In this document: one piece after another, positions 13,501 through 24,100 of the stretch | Layout: the number at the start of each line of letters is the position of its first letter | Numbering within the stretch: the first letter of the stretch is position 1 | Assembly (NCBI GenBank): GCA_020055645.1 | Contig: CM034549.1 | Span: 29,471,930-29,535,929 of the forward strand | Source: Tomocerus qinae | Lineage: Eukaryota; Arthropoda; Collembola; Entomobryomorpha; Tomoceridae | Direction of reading: 5' to 3' | DNA length: 64,000 nt | Position numbers and translations under genes: made by a program | The notes under the pieces: generated by a model | Told to the model about the DNA's origin: nothing | Seen by the model: only the letters and a program-made list of their open reading frames with translations | Database searches by the model: none

Positions 13501-15913
13501 TAAGTAGCATGCTGACTGATGGAACTGGTTGCATGAGACTACTTGGGTGAGACTAGTAACTTCTTCATATAACGAATATAGCTCGAAAAATTCTTCGCTT
13601 TTTCGGGAAGTTAATTCCTTTTATGGTCAGAATTTCGGTCCTTATAGGGTTCTGCAATTACGTGTTACAATAATGATGTCTACTTATAAATACTCAAGTT
13701 AAAGCTGCATATGACCTCAATGTGATAATTATAGTGTATTTATTCAGACAATAAAGCTGAAGCAGGCTGAAAACTTAAAAATCAACGTAGAAACTAAAAT
13801 ACGGAAACGAAGCTGCACATTCATAATATTAAAGCTGAAGGTAGTTCAGACAGATGATAATTAGTAATTACTAGCCAAAAATATGTATTAAATTGGAATG
13901 TTGATACAACAGTACCTTAGTTAACAAATTTTTCTCCTTCTTAGTAATGTATTTAGGCTAACAACGACAAAGTAGAATTATGCAGTTATTTAGGAAAAAG
14001 ATTATATTTTAATTGGATAAGTTGTTGTGTATAAGTATAGATAATGTTGTGTAGATTCGATATTTTGAGAGTCAAATGTAAATGCAGAATGAATAATAGA
14101 GTTGTTATGCATTGCCTCTATACTGTATGGATATGAGTTTGTGTAAAAGAAGTTGAGTTAGAGTTGTAGAAAAGGTCTGTGCCTGTTTTTTAAGAATGCT
14201 CAGTAAGCCAGCGAAGTGTAGATGTAGAACTCTTGATGGAGCCAATGTAAAACTTATATGATTTTCTCAGAGCTTGAGTTCACTTGCCGTGACACACAAC
14301 ATAGCATACTTATGGATAATAAGCCATTTCCTTTGCTTTTCTCCAGCTCGTAGCATTTAATTTATTTATAATGAAAGTTGCTTACGTATGTACGTCTTTA
14401 CTAAATAACGGAATTAGAGAAATCCAGTTTTCTACTTTAGTGCTATTGCATGCCACTTGTAGTCTTGTAGTTTGGCAGAAGGAGTACATGCATAACGATT
14501 TCCAAGAAGAAAATTTACATTTACAGAACGCACTAGTAGCTAACTCAAGTTAATCTTTTCACGATGCTTCCTCTGCAACCTAATTACTTAAGTTGTAAGT
14601 ATGTCGGTTGTGCTATTGCTATACATCGCCCTTCTACACTACTTGCTACAGAATTCGCAGCACTTGGGCAATGTAATTTAAACAGGAGATTCCCTACTCA
14701 CTCTCTCAAGTGAAGCGAAATGAAGTAAAGTAGTTTTGAGATAAACCCCAAGCTTGTAGATCTAAAATATTGTTAATATGATGAAGAGATTACTTATTAA
14801 GGTTACTCTTCCCCCAGTAAGTCGTCTAAGTAGTTTTAAAAGTTTAGCTCTACAAGTAGCAATCTATAATAAACCCACTCATAGGAGATTAGTAAACAAA
14901 ATAAGGCAAGGCAGTTAGCCTAACTAATATGCAGTCTACTCGTTAATGCAATAAACTCAAAAGCATGAACAAACATGGCCAATCTCATTACTTGGTTACC
15001 TCTATCTAGATACTATCTCATTATTTATTCCACAATCTCCAGCACAAACCCTCTTACCTTGAAAACCAATTACTGATCCAGAATGAATGCCCTATCCTAC
15101 CACATAATGGTCAACTCACAATATCTTTCAATAATACACGATTTATGTTATCGTCGTTTTCTAGTACTCATTAAAATGTGATTTAATTCAGTAAGCAAAG
15201 CACTCCTGCAACAAGTCACTCTCAAGTGCCTTTTATCAGGAGGACAGACTAACAAGATATTAAAAATTTCTCCCTAATGCTATTCACGGCTGTCAAATCA
15301 TACTGAGGGTCCTTAACTTCTTCAAGATTTCCATCCTGCCTAATCATCCTTATAATCAAATCAATTCGTACATAATTTAATAATAATCAGATCAAAGCCC
15401 GTCATCGGCTGAATTAACTACTCCAAAATGTCTCAATCTCCACTACTTGTATGAAGATGATGAGCAGGAGAAAACATCTTGACATCGTTAGTTACGTGAA
15501 AGTTTCTGATTCTCAAAAAACCTACTCGAACGCTTTCCCTTTCATAACTACCTGTATAACCCACGATCTTTAGAATTATTATTAGATTATGTACTATCTA
15601 CAGTTCCCTTCGTGCATTTCCATGGCCTTTTCCTTTATAAATGAATCTTGCCAAACTCAAGACATTTCTTGATATCTGAATAACTCAATTTTCTCTACTT
15701 TCTACCACAGTGCCGAATCTGTCTCATCTGACTTCAAACAAAAAGATTTTTGATTGTAATTTTCCAAAGTAGCAACTGACACAAGGATGGATCTACTATT
15801 TCTGTGACGTCTCCATTGTTTCGAAAGACTTGTAATTAGTATGATGTAATTTAATATCTTAGAAGGATCAGTCAAGAAGATTTACATGTAAATGTAAAAG
15901 AGAAATTGCTTAC
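10594..15913. other. Probable intron 2, middle part
   Basis: AT-rich non-coding sequence. The notable feature is a perfect 22-bp palindrome at 11810-11831, half-site CGAACTACTAC. The short open frames show no recognisable domain. I see no RNA gene or mobile element. Confidence 0.5.
11810..11831. repeat. Perfect 22-bp palindrome
   Basis: The sequence CGAACTACTAC is followed directly by its reverse complement GTAGTAGTTCG with no spacer, so both strands read the same over 22 bp. The core TACTACGTAGTA recurs as a 12-bp palindrome at 32611-32622, and ACTACGTAGT at 31373-31382. It could be a site for a dimeric DNA-binding protein or a chance or extruding palindrome. No function can be assigned. 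Confidence 0.6.
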
Positions 15914-15960
15914 CGAACCAGCTCATCAAATCCATTGCCTCCTTTCCAGACAAGACCGAC
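15914..15960 (-). CDS. Candidate host exon, 47 nt
   Basis: This is a 47-nt, about 53% GC segment on the minus strand with a pyrimidine-rich acceptor (ttgcccattctatcccatcag) and a donor TTCG|gtaagc, both close to consensus. Following exon 2 directly it reads SVLSGKEAMDLMSWF and leaves one base, which suits the candidate exon at 10524-10593. Alternatively, entered at phase 0, it reads VGLVWKGGNGFDELV and leaves CG, which joins exon 3 in frame through an Arg codon. That alternative needs another upstream exon, such as the 16-nt candidate at 31720-31735. Splice signals and composition favour a real exon, but the frame is undecided. The encoded peptide is not recognised. Confidence 0.4.
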
Positions 15961-18900
15961 CTGATGGGATAGAATGGGCAAGTTGCATACGAAACAAATA
16001 GCTGTCATTGTCCTATAAGTAAATACAGAAAATTCACATTCATTGATTATATTTTCTTGAGCTTGATTTAATTACAAAATTACTAACTTAGTAAAGAATG
16101 CAGAAGAAAACAAACAAAAATATTTTGTGGCTATAAAAATGTGTCATGCAGATGTAAAATGGAATCACGATGATCATAAAATGAAAAAGGAGGTCACACT
16201 TGGTTCCACGGATAATTGCTTTGTGGCCTAGAAAGATGATCGTTGAACAAACATGAATGATACCTGTGTGAAATGATGAAGTTGTCTATAGAGGACACAT
16301 ATACATTTCCCATGCAAATAAAAGAAAGATCAAAGAAAATATTTCTCATGTGGTCTGATAGGAAATTGAGAGACTATGTATGTATATGTACAAGAACATT
16401 TTAGTATTTAGGAGGGACACTTGTAAGGGAGAAATACGAATTGTAAAGACTGTTCAATAGAAGAAGACATTGAGAATGAAAGAAAAGAGATTTAGTTGCT
16501 ATTTACAAAAAGTATTTGAATCAATGGTATAAAGTATTTACGTATGAGTTATTCACACAGGGATTAGCAGCGTCTTATAAGAAAGTGGAAAGAAGTGTGT
16601 ATATTGCAGTGACAGTCGCTTTCGCTCGACTGCTTTGATATAATACAGTAACTGGAGTACATGAAGGGAATATCACTTTCACAAACGAGTTTTTATGTAC
16701 ATACTCAAGTCATAGCCACAGTTGCTAGAGTACAGGTGTATATATAAGAGTAGACGCTTTTTGAAGTGTACTTTCATCCCGTAATGAAATGAGCTTTTGC
16801 ATTTGATTCTCTGATTTTGAAATAGATATATAAATACTAGAGAGAAACGAAGCGACAGTTATTGGGAATATATTTATATGTAAATACATGTGTCCGGAGA
16901 AAGCACAATTATTTATTTATATATGCTGAAAGTATATATAGTCTAAATGTGTCTGTAAATAAATAGAGATATTATCTTATATACGGAAGCATGAGTTGAA
17001 CTTGTGGCACGACTTCTAGTAGGAGAGTATGGACGTATTTACTTGATGTTTATAATACTCATGTGTGTGTGGTAGTGAGGCAGGGTGGAAGATGTATGAG
17101 TGTGTACGACGACGGGAAAAGAATGAGAGTGAATGATGTACTTCTCCCTTTGCAGAGGATCGTGTAAGGTAATGCTAAAAAGCTGGCTGGAAGATGACGA
17201 TCTTTGCCGAGAGAGAGATTGAATGGAGCCAGAGAGCGGAGAATATCCTCGACTATACAGATCAGATCAGCGAAAGGCGTCTCTATGTGTTTACCATGAA
17301 CATTGCAGATTCTACTATTAGATAGGTATTTATTACACATAGGAAGGACGTAACTGGAGGAGATGAGTAACTTGGTAATACTACATATTGCACAACTCCC
17401 TCCACCAGCCAGACAGACAGGACAGACCACTTCAACTTCAGCTCCAGTTTACTTTTCTCCTTTTCACTTCAAATCTGCACATACCAGAGTCACTGTGCAC
17501 ATGCATTTCTACATTTGCTACAACAACCCGCTACCTCCACACAGCCTGAAATTGCAACCAAATCCAAGTCAAGGCAAAGGGAAAGAAAAAGATTCCATTG
17601 GATTCCACAGGGCTATTCCCCAAACGCTCTCTCTCTCCTTTGCTCTGGCATAGTTGTACAGGGCGACTGGAACTGTTGCCTCTTTCCTTCGAAACCTCAT
17701 GGATTCTTTTGGTTTGCAGATGACTGAACTCCGTCGACTCTACATCTTTCCTCCCTGCCGCCGCCGTCTCTTGTCTTTCTCCTATCTTATACTTGTTATC
17801 CTAAACTTTACTGTAAAATTCTACGCTACGCACTAACTTATTTTCCATGCCACTCTCCAATAAACTCAACAACACTTCACCATCTCATTCCACTGCCGAG
17901 AAAATCCCGGCTCTGGTCTTCTCTCTCCTTCTAGGCTTATCGTACTTACTCCTTGTTTAATTTACTCTTTACTCTTCTTGTTTTCTTTGCCCATGCCCTG
18001 CTATCCCAACAACTATGACGAAAAACACTAACCGTCTTCAGTACTGCCAAAACCACCACAGAAAATATGGTAATCCTTGAAAATACTGTGTGCATCCAAT
18101 TTATAACACAACTTGCATACCATCTCCTTGCTAAATAATAATAATGTGGTCAGTGGACTATGTCAATGCTGCCTGTAAGCAAAAACTACTTTCTGCACTG
18201 AAATTTCAGCACTCCAACCACCTAAATAATTCATAAAAACCCGTCAATAAAATCTCATAGCAAAGAAATTTATTTCCTTCGCAGAGGAAATCAGATTGTT
18301 AGATTCTACTGAACTACAGAGATCAAATAAAATACACACAAAGCGTTTTATAGAAAAAATGACGATAAAACTCCCCCACCCTCGCCATATCAAATTGACG
18401 ATGATCACTATTCTAATCGAAAAAGTCGGAGTGTGTTGTTTCATCTTAGAAACCTGGAGGCTGTTTCATACCAAATTTCTGGTAGCTATTGTATTTATAT
18501 GGTAATACCTATAAGTATTAGTTTTCTAAAACCATCAAAATAGTGCCACGTGAAGCCACGTGGAAGCATAATGTCAATGCCTCTTCATCCTGCATGGGCT
18601 AGCATCTTGGAAGGGAAAACTGTACATTACACAGATTTTAATATTCAAAAGCCGCTTTAATAAATTTAAAATATTGGCTGTCACGTTTTTAATATTTTTG
18701 AAAAACTAATGAATTTTAAACGGAAAATGCCTAAGGTTTTTATTACAAATGACAACTAGATTTATGACTACCCATATCTTGTAGCATGAAGGAAAGAGAG
18801 TTCGATTAGATTCCCTGTATGGTTGGCTGAGGTTTTCGATATAGATATTATAGTAAGTAGTTTGCTGTGTATGTGAAGTTCAACACGAAAATAAATAGAT

Positions 18901-20115
18901 GAAACTAGAAGAGCACGAACCGCGAACAAGTTAGTTCTATTGGAAAGGAACCTTAAGAATTCGTACATATGTACCACATAGCCCGCTTGGTAAAAGACAG
19001 TATAGGAACAAGTTTGGAAAGTTGGAACTGAAGTCGTATCCACAATCCACATCCCATCACTACTCAGTCGAGTTCAAATCCTACATTAGATAGCCAACGA
19101 AGGGAAAGTAGAAAGTAGCGATTTCACTTGTGACTTTCGTTGAAGGTAGTCGGGAGAGATATCTGTGGTGGCTTACTTAGTTTAGATATAATGTGTATTG
19201 TAAGGATGTAACGTATCGGTCTGGGGCAAGAACATGCCAAACGAAAAGCTAAATCCGAGCAAGTTGTTGGATGTGATGCGATGGATATGTAACGTACGTT
19301 TCAATCACAGGCTGAATGAGATGACATCGACTTCTCTTTCCAGACAAGATTCTTTGTCGAATAACTCTGCTTCATTCGACAATATATTTCATTTTCATAC
19401 CTATCCCAGCATACGTACGTGGAATGCTATACATTACACATAGCCCTTACTACTGACTACTGTATATAGAATGAATACATCTTCTGTCAGAGATTTCTAA
19501 CTGGAATGTGCTACTTACCCCTAGTAGTTTCTATACTGCACAGAATTACTACAAATTACAACACTAGAAAAGATACTATCGGACTGCAGATGTGAGTAGT
19601 AAAAGCATTTCATGACTTTGACTTCTAGACTCCTATTATCTAGCTGCTAACCCCAACAAATAGAAATATTTGAACTGACCGTATCGTATCACTTTACAGA
19701 GTACCAGCAGAGAACTTTGACAGTGTATTCAACTGTCATATGATATGTAGTCACTAGCGTGAACGCATTTAACCTGAACAATACCGACCTTCTAAATATA
19801 CTGTAACATAGAAATAGCACTACACAATTTAATCATCTTGTTTTGCTAACTATAATTTCGTGTCAACATGCTATTTCTGTTTGTGGGAATCTTCCAGGGT
19901 TGAGTTACAATTTAAGTTACAACCAATTTGATACTCTATATTCAATATCCCTATTATTACAGAATTGCGTTGTATGGAGAAAGAACAAACACAGTACCCT
20001 TTGATGTTTGCTTAAAACATTTGCAATCAGTAAGGTTGAGTGCATATCATGCACACGTGTAATTATTGTACTAAAGGAAACATACATAAGTGAACCTCAG
20101 AGATTACTAATAATA
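15961..20115. other. Probable intron 2, including a GC-richer patch
   Basis: Non-coding AT-rich DNA. A GC-richer patch at about 17040-18000 carries overlapping open frames of up to 123 codons on both strands. They begin at non-ATG or weak starts and show no domain, so I treat them as chance. The patch could be an alternative promoter or untranslated exon, but no clear signal supports that. A tandem pair of CACGTG sites lies at 18547-18562. Confidence 0.45.
18547..18562. promoter_or_regulatory. Tandem CACGTG (E-box) pair
   Basis: Two palindromic CACGTG hexamers sit 10 bp apart start to start, each inside a gCCACGTG(a/g)a repeat, so they face the same side of the helix. CACGTG is the classic E-box for bHLH factors. 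Placement in an intron would fit an enhancer, but occupancy is unknown and a short chance repeat is possible. Confidence 0.25.
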
Positions 20116-20352
20116 CAGGGTGTCAAACTAGGATTCAGGCCCTATGTATCTAAAGAACCGTAAGTAGCACGACAAAACCGTTGATACCAATCGAAAGCCC
20201 GTGCAAAGTTACATTGAAACACCGGTTTTCATCAACTTATTCCTACGCATTCGCTTACACCTGCAGTTCTCCCAAAAAAGTTGAAAATATAAATAAATTA
20301 CTAGCTAATTCGTGACCAAATCTCTCGCGGGGCTGAATTTAGGCAGCGGTAC
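20116..20352 (+). repeat. Left terminal inverted repeat of the MITE
   Basis: This 237-bp arm begins CAGGGTGTCAAACTAGGATT and ends AGGCAGCGGTAC. It pairs with 20908-21145, with about three differences (one substitution near position 68, a one-base length change in an A-run, and one substitution near the inner end). The preceding TA is the likely target duplication. Confidence 0.9.
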
Positions 20353-20907
20353 TGTGTTGCCACTGTTTTCGCTGTTGCCGTTGGGAGGTATGGGGGATGA
20401 GCGGCAACAGCATAATAGCGGAGACAGTGGCAATGGCGGCAACACGCTACAATCACTGGCGGCAACAGTGGCGACACGCTACAACCACTAGCGGCAACAG
20501 CGGCGACACGCTGCAACCACTAACGGCAACAGAGACACACTAATCTGATTTCCTCTGTTGCCGCTAAACCTAGCATAAGCCAGCAGGGCTCTGTTGCTCT
20601 GAGCTCAATGCTCTAAGACAAGAGCAAGACAGAGGAAACCAGATTAATGAGTCTCTGTTGCCGCTGGTCAGTGTTGCCGCTAGTGATTGCAGCATGTCTC
20701 CGCTGTAGCCGCTTGTGGTTTTAGCTGTGTCGCCGCTGTTGCCGCTAGTGGTTGTAGCGTGTCGCCACTGTTGCCGCCAGTGGTTGTAGCGTGTTGCCGC
20801 CGTTGCCACTGTCTCCGCTATTATGCTGTTGCCGCTGGGAGGTATGGGTGATGAGCTGCTCATCACCCATACCTTCCAGCGGCAACAGCGGAGACAGTGG
20901 CAACAAC
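20353..20907. repeat. Inner minisatellite of the MITE with nested palindrome
   Basis: The interior consists of degenerate units of roughly 30-36 bp containing CGGCAACAG and acacgctacaaccacta on the left side, and the complementary form (CTGTTGCCG, tagtggttgtagcgtgt) on the right. A compact palindrome at 20825-20889 has 32-bp arms, one central base and a single mismatch, with gatgagc|t|gctcatc at its centre. It is clearly GC-richer than the surrounding intron. The antisense open frames here only reflect the repeat. Confidence 0.85.
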
Positions 20908-21145
20908 GTACCGCTGCCTTAATTCAGCCCCGCGAGAGATTTGGTCACGAATTAGCTAGTAATTTATTTATATTTTCAACTTTTTTTGGGAGAACTGCAG
21001 GTGTAAGCGAATGCGTAGGAATAAGTTGATGAAAACCGGTGTTTCAATGTAACTTTGCACGGGCTTTCGATTGGTATTAACGGTTTTGTCGTGCTACTTA
21101 CGGTTCTTTAGATACATAGGGCCTGAATCCTAGTTTGACACCCTG
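20908..21145 (-). repeat. Right terminal inverted repeat of the MITE
   Basis: This 238-bp arm is the near-exact reverse complement of 20116-20352. It ends in TAGTTTGACACCCTG followed by TA. Confidence 0.9.
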
Positions 21146-24100
21146 TACTCTCTGAAATGTATCTTCTTGCATGAGTTAACACTGTCTATCTATATTATGA
21201 GTAGGAGTTTCGATAAGAAAAGTCATAGCATTTTAGTGCATAGTGTATGGCTTTAGCCATGTGAGTTTAATATGCAGGTCTCCTAGAAATGCTCCACCAT
21301 CACCAGAGTTTATTTAGCCTACAAACTTTGATATGGTTTATACTATATTCACAATTAAAATGTCTCGAGTGAAAGCTCTTAGTTAAGCCAGCCTGCATGT
21401 AAATAATGTAAATATTTGATTTTCTTTGATTTGAACTTGACTCAGACTGCCATGTCGTTGCGTAGTGAGTAGTGAAAGCAAACCATTCAACAGTCATGCA
21501 AGATTCAGTGAAATGTAAGGAGCACTAATACCTACCTGAAGCATCCTAATATAATTTAATAATGTACACACCCTTTGAATCTCTAACCTACTTTATTTGC
21601 TCTTCTTCCCTCTGGCCTTTTCAATCTGTGTGCATTTCATATACCTATGCACACTATCTTCTTTGTCTAACACATAGCAAGTGTGCGTAGTAGAAATACG
21701 GATATTAGGCCATAAGCAGACTAGCTAGGAATACACAGCACTACTTATTTACCTACCTAATTACATAATTTATTTAGTTAAGTAATACTCTTCCGTATTG
21801 CACTGCTGATGTAACGGATGTAAAGTTTGCTAAACATTTAATTTATGAACTAATTGAAACAATATAAATATCTTACGAAATATGGTGAAAGTTTAAGAAA
21901 TGGTGAAAGTCATGCGTTTACTTTTCCTGCTTATCCATATGCTAATCTTTTTAGACTGGAGAATTACTAAAATCACTTACGGGTCTACCTCGTCAGATAA
22001 AGGACGCTACCAAAAAAGTCATTCCATGTCAAATAATACTGCAAAATTGTTTACTATCTGCTAACCACATTATAAAAAATACAGAGCTTCAGAGTAATAA
22101 TTTGTGACATGGACCTTAATATTTCAAGATCCATGAAATACGATTTTTCTGGGAGTCAAGGATAAGTACCAACATATTTTTCTGTAGATAATACTACACT
22201 ACATTGTGAATGTATCTCTAACATTCACAATTGAATGCAACAGGACAGGAAAGCAGCTGCCACTCTAAGGTCAGGACATCAATACAAATACGTAGTACAA
22301 ATTCAATCGAAAGCAAGAGGAAAGGAATATGTATTATTTATTTACATAAGAATGATGGAGGCAGAGTGAAAAGAGTCCGGAGAAAGTCTACTTTCACTCT
22401 CCAGAGAATACGCCAGTAGGGTAGCAGCAGCAGGTGTCTTTTAGAAAGTTCTATAGCACAGTGCGGGAATTTGGTCGATTGACGAACTAATACCCACTCG
22501 GAATATCTTGAAATGGATGGGATATATATGTATAAATGCTCAATATGTTATCCTTCTGTATTTCAGTTTGTAGAGCAATGATAATAAATTGAATATTATT
22601 GAATCACAAAAGTTTCCCCAGTCCTATTTAATCCTTCACATTTAATAAATAGTCTAACTGTTGTTTTAGGCGTAGTTCACTAGTGTCACTATTAATATTC
22701 TTTATAAATACAACCGTGTAAAACAAGGAGGATGATTTAACAAGGAATGTTCTTGCTCCAACTTGCAAAATCAAACTAAACTGTTGAAACCTCTCGTTCC
22801 CTTTACAATTTAAAGAGCGTGGTCCTAATCGCCCAATACATAGAAAACTGTCTGAGAAAAGTTTCACATGTACGCAATAAAGTAAAGCTTTCTTTTTCAG
22901 CATTCGGGTGCGAGGTAGGTCACACTATAGATCCCATCATCAGTAATACAAGTCCGTATGTAAGGAGCCCTTGCTTACATACTAAATTTCCGTAACCCCA
23001 AGGGGCTTAGCGAATAAACTGACAAGAATAAAGGCGTGCAAAGTGCCTGAAGAAGATGTGAGCAATTTTACAAATCATTGCCCTCTATAACCCAAAAACA
23101 GATCCCCTCTGCTGCTGAGAGGGCAGGAAGAACCTAAAGCAAACTTGTCAGTGGATTTCGCACATTAGAGTTTACCACTATTTGATCTGGCTCACAGAGA
23201 GCAGTAGAGCGATGATGTACCAAGAAATACTTACAGACACGCTCCTACTTTTATACACCTATTTATTTAGTAAGTATACATTTTTATTATTGCATTGCTC
23301 CATCAGATACAAAAACCGTTCTGTACACACTTGGCCGATAAACTGTGTAGCCACCTACATATCTTATTTCTCGCTCTTGTAGTTCTGACACGAAATGACA
23401 GCAACACGATCCAGTCACACTCGACTTGACAGAGCACTACTGACGTCTCGCACTTAAACTACTTTATGTACTTAGTTTTAACTACACAAAAACTATCACA
23501 ATGACAACTCCATGCTGCTAAATCCATTTCAAACGATTCCTACGTTGATATCTGATCTCAAAGTCTCTACTTCCTACATCTGTAGTGACTATAGACATTT
23601 TCAAAATTATTTATTCCGCCGGAAATTGACATTTTATCTGTATATTAACAATATATATTCATCTATATCGTAGTATATACTAAATCTATTTGTCTATTAA
23701 CAAAGGCGATACTTTACAGAAGAGAACAAGGATTCATCTAGATTTATATAATTGGATTAAAGAATTCACATCCTTTTTAAACTTGCCAGGGCCTTTACTT
23801 GCACGTGTACTACTACAATTTTACAATAGGACTTTGAACATGTACCAGATTTCTTTATTTGTATATTATATGCATAACTGAAGGATTTTCACCCGAATTT
23901 GTATTGTAGTGACTTGATATTGTAAAGATAGTAGTAGAGCATAATATAAGCATTGAAACAAGGAGATTGTCGGTTATGCATGCATATGCAAAGATATCTG
24001 GTACATATGTGATTTACCTAAGAATCTGCTCTCGCTCGCATACTTACTGAGGCATTGTAGATCTGCAGTAGGGCTTTTGTGCACAAAAAGAACTCAAGTC

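Larger units (their letters stand above)
20116..21145. mobile_element. Fold-back MITE with long TIRs
   Basis: This is a 1,030-bp element with no transposase. Its ends are near-perfect inverted repeats of about 237 bp starting CAGGGTGTCAAACTA, flanked on both sides by TA (20114-20115 and 21146-21147), as expected of a TA-duplicating Tc1/mariner-type transposase acting in trans. The interior is an inverted array of CGGCAACAG/CTGTTGCCG units, so almost the whole element can fold on itself. The two arms differ at only a few positions, which suggests recent mobility or arm homogenisation. The family assignment rests on TSD and termini only. It lies in intron 2 of the host gene. Confidence 0.85.

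Noticed and set aside
17059-17836. Overlapping frames of 60-123 codons on both strands in a GC-richer patch
   Set aside because: Non-ATG or poor starts, mutual overlap, no motif, and no convincing splice structure.
20301-21029. Open frames inside the fold-back element
   Set aside because: They only translate the repeat units and have no transposase motif.
24043-24067. 15-nt microexon-like segment (IYNAS) on the minus strand with good signals
   Set aside because: Too short to judge; similar chance pairs (for example near 12990 and 39240) occur in the window.
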